A DNA stretch of 37,129 nucleotides from Planctomycetales bacterium (GCA_027459775.1 DAIDHE010000123.1:1-37129), one strand, 5' to 3'; counted from the first letter of the stretch, positions 17,429-26,426 are shown. Made by a program: numbers and translations. Notes: a model not told the origin generated them from the letters alone.

Positions 17429-17809
17429 CTAAACGCGGCGTTTCTTGGGTGGACGGCAGCCGTTGTGGGGCAACGGGGTAACGTCCTCGATTGTCTTGAT
17501 CAGGAGCCCGGAGGCCTGAATAGCCGTGATCGCGCTTTCGCGACCCGACCCTGGCCCCTTGACCTTGACCTCGACTTCCTTGACTCCGTACTTGGTCGCC
17601 GAGGCGGCAGCCGTCTCGGCGGCGCGTTGGGCGGCGAACGGGGTGCTTTTACGGCTTCCCTTAAAACCCACCGTTCCGGACGACGCCCAGCAAAGGGCGT
17701 CGCCGTTGGGGTCGGTGATCGTCACCGTCGTGTTGTTGAACGTCGCCTTGATGTGGACCACGGCGCGGCTGACGTTGCGTCTGGTCTTGCGTTTCTTGGC
17801 CTTCGCCAC
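17429..17809 (-). CDS. rpsK: 30S ribosomal protein S11
   Basis: The product is 126 aa from a GTG at 17809, giving (M)[12 protein letters not shown], with GAGGAGA about 10 bp upstream. A TTG at 17827 would add six residues and overlap the ribosome site, so I reject it. Family motifs are [43 protein letters not shown] and the C-terminal [14 protein letters not shown]11 forms part of the mRNA path on the platform of the small subunit. Confidence 0.97.
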   Translation of the reverse strand: MAKAKKRKTRRNVSRAVVHIKATFNNTTVTITDPNGDALCWASSGTVGFKGSRKSTPFAAQRAAETAAASATKYGVKEVEVKVKGPGSGRESAITAIQASGLLIKTIEDVTPLPHNGCRPPKKRRV

Positions 17810-18030
17810 GGATCCCGCTCTCCTCAATCTCGCACTAAATCAGGGTACGCGCCAGGCGGAGGCCCGGTCTTCGCGTTGGACTGGCTCAATCTTGGGGCCG
17901 GGATCTTACGATCCGCGACCGATTCTCGCCGGCCTGGGCCGGCTTGACTTTGCCCACGGCTCCGGCCGATCCTCTCGTCCCCAACCGCCGCGGACGCCCG
18001 CCCCGGCCGTTCGTTCGCGCCGGCGCCGGG

Positions 18031-18414
18031 CTAGCGCAGTTCCTTCACGCCCTTCTTGCCCGCGACCGTCTTGCGCGGACCCTTGCGGGTCCGGGCGTTG
18101 GTTCTCGTGCGCTGGCCCCGGACCGGAAGACCCTTGCGATGCCGGAGACCCCGGTAACAGCCGATATCGCGCAGCCGCGCAATGCACTGCTGGACCTGGC
18201 GGCGAAGCTGGCCCTCGACGGTATATTCGTTGTCCAGCAGCGAGGCGAGCTTGGCGAGCTCGTCTTCCGTGAGGTCGCGCGCCCGCTTGTTGGGGTCGAT
18301 CCCCGTCTGTTCACAGAGCCGGCCCGCCAGGTAGGGGCCGATTCCATAGATATAGCACAGCGAAATCCGCGTGTGCTTATCATTAGGAATGTCTACACCG
18401 AGTATACGAGGCAT
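18031..18414 (-). CDS. rpsM: 30S ribosomal protein S13
   Basis: The 127-aa protein starts [13 protein letters not shown], with [40 protein letters not shown] and [18 protein letters not shown]. It contacts the P-site tRNA and the large subunit through bridges B1a and B1b. It is the second gene of the alpha-operon part, 76 bp after rpmJ. The 222-bp gap to rpsK holds no recognisable gene. Confidence 0.97.
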   Translation of the reverse strand: MPRILGVDIPNDKHTRISLCYIYGIGPYLAGRLCEQTGIDPNKRARDLTEDELAKLASLLDNEYTVEGQLRRQVQQCIARLRDIGCYRGLRHRKGLPVRGQRTRTNARTRKGPRKTVAGKKGVKELR

Positions 18415-18490
18415 CCAACCGATCTCCCCAGCCCCTGATCATTTCCCGCGCCGCGGTTCAAAACTCACGCCGTGCCCCAGGGATCCAACC

Positions 18491-18604
18491 TCAGCCCTGC
18501 CGCTGTTTGTGTCGCGGGTTGGTGCAGATCACATAGACCTTGCCGTGTCGGCGGACGATCTTGCAGTGATCACAGATTCGCTTGACGCTTGAACGAACTT
18601 TCAT
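18491..18604 (-). CDS. rpmJ: 50S ribosomal protein L36 (zinc-binding form)
   Basis: This small gene encodes 37 residues beginning [20 protein letters not shown] and ending NPRHKQRQG before a TGA. Cys11, Cys14, Cys27 and His32 form the complete zinc site of the C+ form. The 37-aa length is exactly typical. It lies 153 bp downstream of map and upstream of rpsM, its usual place. infA, which normally precedes it, is absent from that gap. Confidence 0.96.
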   Translation of the reverse strand: MKVRSSVKRICDHCKIVRRHGKVYVICTNPRHKQRQG

Positions 18605-18757
18605 GGCGATTCATCGATCCATTGGTCGCGCCCGCGGCTCGAGGCGGACAGAGTCGAATTTGACGAAAAAAAGCAGACCGGCCCCCGGTCGAATTGATCA
18701 TCTTAGCGGCCTGATCAATGGCTCGCAAGGGAGGCTTGGCCAGATTTCCACGGTTTT

Positions 18758-19768
18758 TCATGGAGTCGAGGCCGCCAGCCGTTCCGCCGGGGCGAGGCGG
18801 GGCTCGGCGGCGGGATCGTCCTCCAGCAGAGTCAGGATGCGGGGGCCGTCGACGGTCATCGCGACCGTGTGTTCAAAATGCGCGCTCGCCCGGCGGTCCT
18901 TGGTCTCGACGGTCCAGCCGTCCGAGAGCGTGCGGACCTCCTTGGTGCCGATCGCCACCATGGGCTCGATCGCCATGACCAGTCCCGGCTCGAGCTTGAT
19001 GTCGAATTTACGCAGGGTCTTGCTCACGAAATTGGGCACCTGGGGCTCTTCGTGCATGGTCTGGCCGATGCCGTGGCCGACGAATTTCTCGATCACGTAG
19101 AAGCCCTGGCTCTTGACGTAGCGGTCCATCAGGCTGGCGACCTCGGACCAGTAGCGGCAGCGGCCCATCGCACGGATCGCCAGGTCGAGGGTTTCGATGG
19201 TCACGGCGAGCAGCTTCTGGGTCTGGGGCGACGGCTGGCCGATGGCCAGGGTGACGGCCGCGTCGCCGCACCAGCCGTTCACGCTGCAACCCGTGTCGAT
19301 CGAGACCACGTCCCCTTCGCGGAGCGGGCGGCGGTTGGGTATCCCGTGGACCACCTGTTCGTTGATGCTGGCGCAGATCACGGCCGGAAAGGGGGGTTTG
19401 CCCTTGTCGCTCGAGGGATAGCCCAGAAACAGGGGCTTGGCGTCGTGCTCCCGGAACACCGCGGCCACGACGTGTTCCATGTCGGCCGTGGTGACGCCGG
19501 GCGCGGCCATCTGGCGGACCTGATCGAGGGCCTTGGCCACGACCCGGCCGGCCTCGCGCATGAGCCCGATCTCGCGCGGGCTCTTGAGCTTGATGACGGG
19601 CGGGGCCTCGTCCTTGGCCCCGTCCCGGCCGGGGCGGGGCCGACGGGCCAGGTTCGACAGGAAGCCGGGGATCGACGGTCGAGATCCGAGGGAACGGTGC
19701 GAGGACACGGCGCGAATTCCTCCAGGTCGAGTAGCGGCGCTCGTCTCGATGGGTCCATTATGCTTCAT
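18758..19768 (-). CDS. map: Methionine aminopeptidase type I with an N-terminal extension
   Basis: The product is 336 aa from the ATG at 19768. It removes the initiator methionine from nascent proteins. All five metal ligands are visible in order: Asp in VSIDTGCSV, Asp in WCGDAAVT, His in GHGIGQTMHEEP, Glu in AIEPM and Glu in SAHFEHTVA. The catalytic core starts at IKLKSPREIGLMREAG, about 58 residues in. The preceding Arg/Pro-rich stretch is an extension compared with the roughly 260-aa classical form, and no start codon lies close to the core. A GTG at 19786 directly abuts the secY stop. The gene follows secY directly because adk is missing. Confidence 0.93.
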   Translation of the reverse strand: MKHNGPIETSAATRPGGIRAVSSHRSLGSRPSIPGFLSNLARRPRPGRDGAKDEAPPVIKLKSPREIGLMREAGRVVAKALDQVRQMAAPGVTTADMEHVVAAVFREHDAKPLFLGYPSSDKGKPPFPAVICASINEQVVHGIPNRRPLREGDVVSIDTGCSVNGWCGDAAVTLAIGQPSPQTQKLLAVTIETLDLAIRAMGRCRYWSEVASLMDRYVKSQGFYVIEKFVGHGIGQTMHEEPQVPNFVSKTLRKFDIKLEPGLVMAIEPMVAIGTKEVRTLSDGWTVETKDRRASAHFEHTVAMTVDGPRILTLLEDDPAAEPRLAPAERLAASTP

Positions 19769-19786
19769 AACGCGCGATCGTTCCAC

Positions 19787-21160
19787 CTAGCGCCGATTCA
19801 CCAGCCCGGCGTAATTCCGCATGACCAGGTGGCTGTCGATCTTTTGAACCAGGTCCAGGCAGACGCTGATCACGATCAAGAGCCCGGTTCCGCCCAGGAA
19901 CGACGCCACCGTCCAATCGACCTCGAAGTATGCCTGAACCACCGAGGGAATCACGGCCACCAGCGACAGGAACGCCGCCCCGACGTAAGTGATCCGCATC
20001 ATCACTTTTTCCAGATAGTCGGCGGTGCGGCGGCCGGGCCGATAACCGGGGATGAAGCTGCCGTAATCCTTGAGATTCTCGGCCATGTCCTTGGGATTGA
20101 AAGTGATGGCCGTCCAGAAATAGCAGAAAAAGTAGATCAAGATGATGTAGCAGACGGTGTAGACATAGCTTTGCCGCTGAAAGGCGCGCGCGGTCTCGTC
20201 GAAAAACGTCGCCAAGAGCGAGCCCGGGCTCCAGGAATCGGTCCTCAAGCTCGCCGTGACCTTGGCCAGGCTGCCAAAGAGGAACGACGGAAAGATCAGC
20301 AGGCTCGAGGCGAAGATGATCGGCATCACGCCGGCCTGGTTGACCTTGAGTGGCAAGAACTGCTTGGCGCCGCCAAAGACGCGGCGGCCGCGGACGTGCT
20401 TCGCCGATTGGGTGGGAATCCGCCGCTGGCTCTCGGTGATCGCGATCACCCCGACCACCACCGCGATGAATAATATCATCAGCATCAGGATCGTGGTAAT
20501 GCCATAGTGGCCGGTCTCGGGGACGAGCTTGGAGCTCGAGTTGTCCCACAGCCCCTTGAGCGCCACCGGCAGCCGCGCCAGGATCCCGGCCATGATGAGC
20601 AGGCTGATCCCGTTGCCGATGCCGTATTCGTCGATCTGTTCCCCGATCCACATGAGAAAGATCGTCCCCGCGGTCATGATGCACACGCAGACAAGCCCAT
20701 TCGAGAATCCTCGATAGTCGGGCAAGACCACGTTCATCTGGGGGCTCATCATGTATTGAACCCAGAAGGCGCTCTGGATCGCGCAGAGCGCGACGGTCGC
20801 GTATCTTGTGTATTCATTGATGCGTTTTCGGCCGCTTTCGCCCTCCTTCATCATCGCCTCGAGCGCGGGCACGACCGAGCCCAGGAGCTGGAAGATGATC
20901 GAGGCCGAGATATAGGGCATGATCCCCAGGCCGAAGATCGTGCTCATGCCGATCTGGGTGCCGCCGAACATCGCCACCGTGCCGAACAGCTTGCCAGCGG
21001 TGTTGCTCGATTGCTGTTCTTCCCAGTTCTTGAGCTGGGCCTGATTGATGATCGGCAGCGGCACGTAAAAACCGATCCGGTAGATCGCCAGCAGGGCGGC
21101 CGTGAACAGGATTTTGCGCCTGAGCTCGGGTACCTTGAAGATCGTGAGCAATTTGTCCAC
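19787..21160 (-). CDS. secY: Protein translocase subunit SecY
   Basis: The 457-aa protein starts at a GTG with GAGGAG upstream. It forms the membrane channel of the Sec translocon with SecE and SecG. Visible landmarks are the first helix (RKILFTAALLAIYRIGFYVP), the plug/TM2 region (FGLGIMPYISASIIFQLLG), GIGNGISLLIMAGILARLP and VMPIIFASSLLIFPSF. The C-terminal tail is FIPGYRPGRRTADYLEKVM onwards. A roughly 25-residue insert between TM1 and TM2 contains a polar linker (NWEEQQSSNTAGKLF). It sits between rplO and map. Confidence 0.97.
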   Translation of the reverse strand: MDKLLTIFKVPELRRKILFTAALLAIYRIGFYVPLPIINQAQLKNWEEQQSSNTAGKLFGTVAMFGGTQIGMSTIFGLGIMPYISASIIFQLLGSVVPALEAMMKEGESGRKRINEYTRYATVALCAIQSAFWVQYMMSPQMNVVLPDYRGFSNGLVCVCIMTAGTIFLMWIGEQIDEYGIGNGISLLIMAGILARLPVALKGLWDNSSSKLVPETGHYGITTILMLMILFIAVVVGVIAITESQRRIPTQSAKHVRGRRVFGGAKQFLPLKVNQAGVMPIIFASSLLIFPSFLFGSLAKVTASLRTDSWSPGSLLATFFDETARAFQRQSYVYTVCYIILIYFFCYFWTAITFNPKDMAENLKDYGSFIPGYRPGRRTADYLEKVMMRITYVGAAFLSLVAVIPSVVQAYFEVDWTVASFLGGTGLLIVISVCLDLVQKIDSHLVMRNYAGLVNRR

Positions 21161-21361
21161 GGCGATCTCCTCGTCTGGGTCGGGCGTTGGGGAGGATTTT
21201 GCGTCTTCCAGCGGCCGGTCGCGGCCCCTGGCCCGAGCGTGTCTGCTTTCGCCGCGGCCGGCGGCCGCGGCGATCGCGTTTCAGCGTAATGGGACGGCGG
21301 GTCGGGCGATCCTCGCCGGGTCAGGCCCACCCTGGCATGGCTCCAGCGGGCGCCGGAATCC

Positions 21362-21862
21362 TCAACTGGGCGTCGCGGCCTTGGCCCGTGCGTGGATCGC
21401 GTGGGGGGCGTAGGGAACGGCCACCGTCTTGCCGCCAGCCGCGGCGATCTTCTGGGCGGCCGACTCGCTGAACTTGGTGGCACGGACCTCGAGCGGCTTG
21501 GTCACCGCTCCGTCGCCCAGGATCTTGATCCCGTCGAACTCGTGCCCCTTGACCAGCCCCTTGTCGCGGAGCGCCTTCTCGTCGACGACCGCGCCACCCT
21601 CGAACTTCGCCTCGAGCTCGGTCAGATTCACGATCACGTAGTGCTTCTTGAAGGCCCCGTTGAAAAAGCCCCGCTTGGGCACGCGCCGGGCCAGCGGCAT
21701 CTGGCCGCCTTCGAAGATCGGGCTGAGCTTGAACCCCTGCCGCGACGAATGCCCCTTGTGACCCTTGCTCGAGGTCTTGCCATGCCCGGAGCCGATGCCC
21801 CGGCCGACCCGCTTGCGCTTCTTGTTCTTATGAATACCTTGCTGGACGTCGTGGATCTGCAT
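21362..21862 (-). CDS. rplO: 50S ribosomal protein L15
   Basis: The 166-aa protein starts [20 protein letters not shown], followed by RGIGSGHGKTSSKGHKGHSS and FEGGQMPLARRVPKRGF, the L15 signature. The C-terminus is slightly extended and Ala/Lys-rich. Its ATG overlaps the rpsE stop by one base, so rpmD (L30), usually between them, is absent. The 201-bp gap to secY holds no gene I can recognise. Confidence 0.97.
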   Translation of the reverse strand: MQIHDVQQGIHKNKKRKRVGRGIGSGHGKTSSKGHKGHSSRQGFKLSPIFEGGQMPLARRVPKRGFFNGAFKKHYVIVNLTELEAKFEGGAVVDEKALRDKGLVKGHEFDGIKILGDGAVTKPLEVRATKFSESAAQKIAAAGGKTVAVPYAPHAIHARAKAATPS

Positions 21863-22365
21863 CAGAGCGAAACTCCTCGCAGACGAGCGATCTCGTCCTT
21901 CGTGCGAAGTTGGGTCATGGCGTTGATGGCCGCCTTGACCAGGTTAAGCTTGTTATTCGAGCCAAAGCTCTTGGTCAGAATATCGCGGACGCCGGCTGCC
22001 TGAACAACGGCCCGGACGGCGCCGCCGGCGATCACGCCGGTGCCCGGGCTGGCCGGCATCATCAGCACGCGCGCCGCCCCGTGCCGCCCCACGACGGCGT
22101 GCGGGATCGTGCCGCCCCGCAAGTTCACTCGCTTGATTTGTTTCTGGGCGTCCTTGACGCCTTTTTCCACGGCCGGCGGAACCTCGTTGGCTTTACCGTA
22201 GCCCCATCCGACCTGCCCCTGGCCGTTGCCCACCACCACCAGGGCGTTGAAGCTGAATCGCCTGCCACCCTTGACGACGGCCGCGCAGCGCCTGATCGAC
22301 ACGACGCTTTCATTCCATCCGCCGCGGTCGCGATCGCGATCCCGGTCTCGAGCTTCGCCTGCCAC
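21862..22365 (-). CDS. rpsE: 30S ribosomal protein S5
   Basis: The 167-aa protein starts at a GTG with GAGGAG 8 bp upstream. After an unusual Arg-Asp dipeptide run (RDRDRDRDR, residues 6-14) comes the canonical S5 core: [58 protein letters not shown] and [20 protein letters not shown]5 is part of the mRNA entry site and affects decoding accuracy. It overlaps rplO by one base. Confidence 0.97.
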   Translation of the reverse strand: MAGEARDRDRDRDRGGWNESVVSIRRCAAVVKGGRRFSFNALVVVGNGQGQVGWGYGKANEVPPAVEKGVKDAQKQIKRVNLRGGTIPHAVVGRHGAARVLMMPASPGTGVIAGGAVRAVVQAAGVRDILTKSFGSNNKLNLVKAAINAMTQLRTKDEIARLRGVSL

Positions 22366-22513
22366 GCAATAACTCCTCGCGGACCAATATCCGCCCTGAT
22401 TGGGGAATCGATCCGCCGCCTTCGGGGGATCGGTCGGTTGAACTTTTCGGTCGCACTCCAGACTTCAAGGCCGCAAAACCAAGCGCGGTCGGCGTCGCCG
22501 CGGGCATGCCCCG

Positions 22514-22891
22514 TCAAAACGACAGGCCGGCCTCGCGGGCCGCGTCCGCCAGGGCAGCCACGCGGCCATGGTACTTGTAGCTTCGGCGGTCGAAGCAAAT
22601 CTTGTCAATACCGGCGGATTTCGCCCGCTCGGCCACGACCCGGCCGACCACGGCCGCCGCGGCCTTGTTGCCGCCGTATTTGACCTGGGCGCGGATCTCG
22701 GGATCGCGCGTGCTGGCCGACGCCAGGGTCTTGCCGGCCTGATCGTCGACCATCTGGGCGTAGATGTGCTTCGAGCTCCGGAACACGGCCAAACGAGGCC
22801 GTTCAGGAGTTCCAAACAAGCGGTTGCGCACTCGGTGCATTCTGCGCACGCGGCGCACCTGCACAAGCCGTTGCTGGTTGGCGGTATTCAC
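22514..22891 (-). CDS. rplR: 50S ribosomal protein L18
   Basis: The 125-aa protein starts at a GTG (22891). The family core is [40 protein letters not shown] and the end [21 protein letters not shown]18 binds 5S rRNA together with L5. It follows rplF and precedes rpsE by 148 bp of apparently non-coding sequence. Confidence 0.97.
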   Translation of the reverse strand: MNTANQQRLVQVRRVRRMHRVRNRLFGTPERPRLAVFRSSKHIYAQMVDDQAGKTLASASTRDPEIRAQVKYGGNKAAAAVVGRVVAERAKSAGIDKICFDRRSYKYHGRVAALADAAREAGLSF

Positions 22892-22956
22892 GGGACGATC
22901 CTCGACGAAGGGGTTCAGGTCGCGAGCGGCTCGCGGCGGCTAAATCCTATAACGGG

Positions 22957-23511
22957 TCACTTTGACGATCCAAACGCCTTGCCGGCCTTCTTGCGGACGA
23001 CTTCGCCTTCGTAGCGGATCCCCTTGCCCTTGTAAGGTTCGGGGGGGCGGACCTTGCGGACGACGGCGGCGAACTGGCCGACGGCCTGCTTGTCGGCCCC
23101 GCTGATGACGACGTGGGTCGGGTCGGGGACCGCGACGGCCACCCCGGCCGGGGGCTCGAGCACCACTTGATTCGCGTACCCCACCTGGAGGGCCAGGGTG
23201 TTGGCTTTCTTGATCTGGGCCTGGTAGCCCACCCCCACGATCTCGAGCTTCTTGGTGTAGCCGTTCACGACCCCTTCCACCATGTTGTTCACGAGGCTTC
23301 GGGTCAGGCCGTGTAGCGCCCGGTTGAGCCGTTCGTCATTGGGGCGCGTGACCAGGATCTGCTTGGCGGCCGCGTCGAAGGCGACCCCAATTTCAGGGCG
23401 GTGGATGAAGCTGAGCTTTCCCTTGGGCCCTTCGACCTCGATCTTTCGATCGACGATCGAGATTTTCACGGCCGGCGGCACGGCGACCGGCTTTCGACCG
23501 ATTCGGGACAT
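22957..23511 (-). CDS. rplF: 50S ribosomal protein L6
   Basis: The product is 184 aa from the ATG at 23511, MSRIGRKPVAVPPAVKISI, the universal L6 start. An upstream in-frame start adds 17 unrelated residues. Two L6 repeats are seen, with VNNMVEGVVNGYTKKLEIVG, GVGYQA and the C-terminal PPEPYKGKGIRYEGEVVRKK. It lies near the GTPase-associated centre of the large subunit. It falls between rpsH and rplR in standard order. Confidence 0.97.
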   Translation of the reverse strand: MSRIGRKPVAVPPAVKISIVDRKIEVEGPKGKLSFIHRPEIGVAFDAAAKQILVTRPNDERLNRALHGLTRSLVNNMVEGVVNGYTKKLEIVGVGYQAQIKKANTLALQVGYANQVVLEPPAGVAVAVPDPTHVVISGADKQAVGQFAAVVRKVRPPEPYKGKGIRYEGEVVRKKAGKAFGSSK

Positions 23512-23611
23512 GACTTGGTCACCTTTTCCTTCGTTTGAGTCTTGTGGTTTGCGCCCAAGCAAAAGCGCGGTGGGGTCCGACCCTTCTCGGGGCCCGCCGC
23601 CGCGTGGTTTT

Positions 23612-24004
23612 CTAGTGAATCAGAGCCAGCACTTCGCCGCCGACCTTCTCGACGCGGGCGCGGCGGTCGCTCAGAACCCCGCGCGGCGTGCTGAGGATCT
23701 GGATGCCCATGCCATTCAAGACGGGCCGGAGATCGCGGTAGCCCTTGTAGACCCTGCGCCCAGGCTTGCTCACGCGATCGATGCGGTTGATCAGGCGTTC
23801 GCCGTTGGGGCCGTACTTCATATGCAGCCGGAGCGTCTTGGCGGGGACCGTATCGAGCACCTCGTAATCCCAGATGTAGCCCTCGTCCTTGAGGACCTGG
23901 GCGATCCCCCTGCGCATGATCGACGCGGGCATCTCGATGTATGTCCGCTCGATGCGGACGGCGTTGCGAATCCGGGTCAGCATGTCGGCGATCGGGTCGG
24001 TCAT
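23612..24004 (-). CDS. rpsH: 30S ribosomal protein S8
   Basis: The product is 130 aa from the second of two adjacent ATGs (24007 and 24004), which gives the family start MTDPIADMLTRIRNA. The C-terminal signature STPRGVLSDRRARVEKVGGE is present. S8 binds the central domain of 16S rRNA and, in E. coli, represses the spc operon. A target site was not looked for successfully here. The 236-bp gap to rpsN holds no recognisable gene. Confidence 0.97.
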   Translation of the reverse strand: MTDPIADMLTRIRNAVRIERTYIEMPASIMRRGIAQVLKDEGYIWDYEVLDTVPAKTLRLHMKYGPNGERLINRIDRVSKPGRRVYKGYRDLRPVLNGMGIQILSTPRGVLSDRRARVEKVGGEVLALIH

Positions 24005-24240
24005 CATGGCGAACGGGCCTTCATAATCCGTCGCGGGTAACGGGTCCGCCCGACGGTTCGAATGGGAACCGGGGGGTCGCGTCGGCGCGGCGGTAATTTC
24101 GATCGTCTTGGGGCGGCCGGTTCAGTCGCGGGCGGACGCGCCCAGGACTCCGACCGCGGTTCCACGCGGTTTTGTTTCGTGACGTCGCGCGACCGGGTTC
24201 GCCCCCTCGCGCCCACCCTTGCCCTGCTCGGGCCGGCGGT

Positions 24241-24441
24241 CTACCAGCTCGCTTTCTTCACGCCGGGAATGAGTCCACGGCTGGCCAGGTTTCGGAAACA
24301 AATCCGGCAAATGCCGAACTTGCGATAATAACCACGAGGCCGCCCGCACAGCCGGCAACGATTGCGGTGTTGCACCTCGAACTTGCGGGTGGTCTTGCCG
24401 TTGACCTTCTCGGATTTGATTTTCTGGGCTTTGGTCGACAT
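24241..24441 (-). CDS. rpsN: 30S ribosomal protein S14, type Z (zinc-binding)
   Basis: The product is 66 aa from the ATG at 24441; a GTG four codons earlier is possible. The short zinc type is shown by Cys29, Cys32, Cys45 and Cys48 in [20 protein letters not shown] and [10 protein letters not shown], ending in GVKKASW. The long, Cys-free S14 found in many proteobacteria is about 100 aa. The gene lies between rplE and rpsH as expected. Confidence 0.96.
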   Translation of the reverse strand: MSTKAQKIKSEKVNGKTTRKFEVQHRNRCRLCGRPRGYYRKFGICRICFRNLASRGLIPGVKKASW

Positions 24442-24530
24442 TCCGCGGCTCACCCAATTCTGGAAAAACGCCTTGTCCCTCGTGCTCCGTCAAACGACCG
24501 CTCCCGCGAGCGGCCCTCGTTCATTCGCGA

Positions 24531-25085
24531 TCAGTGGGCCTTGGCCGGCAGCCGGAACGGCAAGCCGAAGGCCTTGAGCAATTCCCGCGCCTGGTCGTCG
24601 GTCGCGGCCGTGGTCACGATCGTGATGTCCATCCCCTGCGTGTGCTGGATCCGGTCGGCGTCGATTTCCGGAAACACCACCTGCTCCGCCAGACCAAGAC
24701 TGTAATTACCGTGGCCGTCGAAGCTGTTGGGGTTCACCCCCCGGAAGTCGCGGATACGCGGCAACGTGATCGAGATCAGCCGGTCCAGGAATTCATACAT
24801 CCGCTTGCCGCGGAGGGTGACCTTGCAGCCGATGTCGTTCCCCTCGCGGAGCCGGAAGCTCGACACCGAGGTCTTGGCCTTGGTGACCACCGGCTTCTGC
24901 CCGCAGATCTTGCTCATGGAATCGACGGCCGCCTCCAGGACGGCCTTGTCTTGCGTGGCCCGGCCGACGCCCATGTTGACCACGATCTTGGAGAGCTTCG
25001 GGATCGCCAGCGCGTTCGTGTGGTTGAACTTGGCGGCCAGGGCCTTGGCGATGTCGTTCTTGTAGAGATCGAGCAAACGAGCCAT
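24531..25085 (-). CDS. rplE: 50S ribosomal protein L5
   Basis: The 184-aa protein has IPKLSKIVVNMGVGRATQDK, GQKPVVTKAKTSVSSFRLRE, RDFRGVNPNSFDGHGNYSLG and MDITIVTTAATDDQARELL, all conserved in L5. L5 binds 5S rRNA and forms the bridge to S13 and the P-site tRNA. It lies between rplX (97-bp gap) and rpsN (89-bp gap). Confidence 0.97.
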   Translation of the reverse strand: MARLLDLYKNDIAKALAAKFNHTNALAIPKLSKIVVNMGVGRATQDKAVLEAAVDSMSKICGQKPVVTKAKTSVSSFRLREGNDIGCKVTLRGKRMYEFLDRLISITLPRIRDFRGVNPNSFDGHGNYSLGLAEQVVFPEIDADRIQHTQGMDITIVTTAATDDQARELLKAFGLPFRLPAKAH

Positions 25086-25182
25086 GACGATCGTCCTTAC
25101 CGGTTTCTTTCAAACCAACGATTTCAGTTCGCGACGGGCGGGCGCTCAAGCGCGGCCCCCAGGGGGTCTGTTCGAGACTTGC

Positions 25183-25566
25183 TCACGAGGTCTTCGCGGC
25201 TTTGGCCTTGGCGGCGTGGGCCGGCTTCTTGGGGCCCAGGTTTCCCAGCCCGAGGCCGCACGCCTTGCAGTAACGCTCCTTGCGGCCGTCGTCGGTGTAC
25301 CGTCGGCCGACCCGCACCCCGCGGTTGCATTTCGTGCAAACCAAGAGCACGTTCGACACGGCGATCGGCATCTCCCGCGAAAGCCGGCCGCCGCCAGGGT
25401 TCTTGGCGCTCGGCCGCAAATGCTTGTAGACGCGGTTGACCCCCTCGACGACGATCTTGTCGCGCTCCGGGATCACCCGCAGCACCTTGGCGATGCGGCG
25501 ATTGGCCGGCGTGCCGCGATCGTCTCCAGTGATCACTTCCACTTGATCGTCTTTACGTATAATCAT
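25183..25566 (-). CDS. rplX: 50S ribosomal protein L24 with zinc-ribbon cysteines
   Basis: The product is 127 aa from the ATG at 25566 (MIIRKDDQVEVITGDDRGT); the open frame continues upstream through rplN but is not used. The KOW domain covers the first about 50 residues (DKIVVEGVNRVYKHLRP). The C-terminal half has Cys77, Cys80, Cys100 and Cys103 (VCTKCNRGVRVG, RYCKACGLG), a zinc-ribbon form of L24 that many bacteria have lost. An Ala/Lys-rich tail follows. L24 is an assembly initiator near the tunnel exit. Confidence 0.95.
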   Translation of the reverse strand: MIIRKDDQVEVITGDDRGTPANRRIAKVLRVIPERDKIVVEGVNRVYKHLRPSAKNPGGGRLSREMPIAVSNVLLVCTKCNRGVRVGRRYTDDGRKERYCKACGLGLGNLGPKKPAHAAKAKAAKTS

Positions 25567-25613
25567 GATCAACTCGCTCTTTGACGGCTCGGTCGGTCCG
25601 GGGCCAGGCCGGT

Positions 25614-25994
25614 TCAGACCACCTCGGCCGCCAGACTGATGATTTTCATGAACTGGCGATCGCGGAGCTCGCGGGCGATGGCCCCGAAAATACGCGTGCC
25701 CCGCGGATTCTTCTCGTTGTCGATCAAGACCACGGCGTTGCGGTCGAACTTGACGTACGAGCCGTCGCCACGGCGGGTCTGGTTGCGGGTCCGCACGATC
25801 ACGCACCGGACCACATCGCCGGCCTTCACGTCCCCGCCCGGGCTCGCCTTCTTGACGCTGGCGATGATCGTGTCGCCGATCCCGGCCGAACGCCTCTTGT
25901 AGCGCGACGCGCTGCCGCCCAGCACCTTGATGCACATCACTTCCTTGGCGCCGGTGTTGTCGGCCACGTCGAGCCGAGTCTGCATCTGGATCAT
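25614..25994 (-). CDS. rplN: 50S ribosomal protein L14
   Basis: The 126-aa protein starts [20 protein letters not shown] and carries [40 protein letters not shown] and [21 protein letters not shown]14 lies at the subunit interface and binds the silencing factor RsfS. Only 47 bp separate it from rplX. Confidence 0.98.
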   Translation of the reverse strand: MIQMQTRLDVADNTGAKEVMCIKVLGGSASRYKRRSAGIGDTIIASVKKASPGGDVKAGDVVRCVIVRTRNQTRRGDGSYVKFDRNAVVLIDNEKNPRGTRIFGAIARELRDRQFMKIISLAAEVV

Positions 25995-26102
25995 GGCCTA
26001 CACGCCTTTCACTGCATCCCGCCCGATGGAGGGCGGGGTCTGGTGGACTCGATACCTCGGGAACATGTCGACTCGCGTCTCGGTCGCGAGCCTGGGGCCT
26101 CG

Positions 26103-26426
26103 TTAGCGGGCGCTCTCGTCCTCGCCGGCGAGCGCCTGCTGCGCCCCGGGGCGGACGATCCGCGTGATCCGCCACCGCTTGAGCCGCGACATCGGCCGCG
26201 TCTCCATGATCTCGACCAGATCCCCCTTGCGGGAGGAATTGGCCTCGTCGTGGGCGTGACAGATCGTGCGCTTCTTGAGCATCTTGCCGTACTTGGGGTG
26301 CGGCACGAGCCGTTCGACCACCACCCGGCGGGTCTTGGTCATCTTGTCGGAGGCGACCATCCCGATCTCCGTCTTGCGGCGGCCGCGGGGCGGCGATGGG
26401 GGGGTCGCGGGGCTGGTCTCGCTCAT
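26103..26426 (-). CDS. rpsQ: 30S ribosomal protein S17
   Basis: The product is 107 aa from the ATG at 26426. The OB-fold core is GMVASDKMTKTRRVVVERLV and HPKYGKMLKKRTICHAHDEA, with GDLVEIMETRPMSRLKRWRI following. An N-terminal extension rich in Pro/Ser/Thr (SETSPATPPSPPRGRRK) and a short Gly/Glu tail make it longer than the usual 80-90 aa. S17 binds 16S rRNA early in assembly. It follows rpmC. Confidence 0.96.
   Translation of the reverse strand: MSETSPATPPSPPRGRRKTEIGMVASDKMTKTRRVVVERLVPHPKYGKMLKKRTICHAHDEANSSRKGDLVEIMETRPMSRLKRWRITRIVRPGAQQALAGEDESAR

Noticed and set aside
18605-18757. Search for infA between map and rpmJ
   Set aside because: The gap is too short for a 72-codon gene, and no frame shows the IF1 sequence.
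18869-20473. 534-codon plus-strand ORF across map and secY
   Set aside because: An antisense shadow; map and secY are unmistakable on the minus strand.
25183-26175. 330-codon minus-strand frame running through rplN into rplX
   Set aside because: Only the last 127 codons are L24. The upstream part overlaps rplN in another frame and is Arg-rich shadow.
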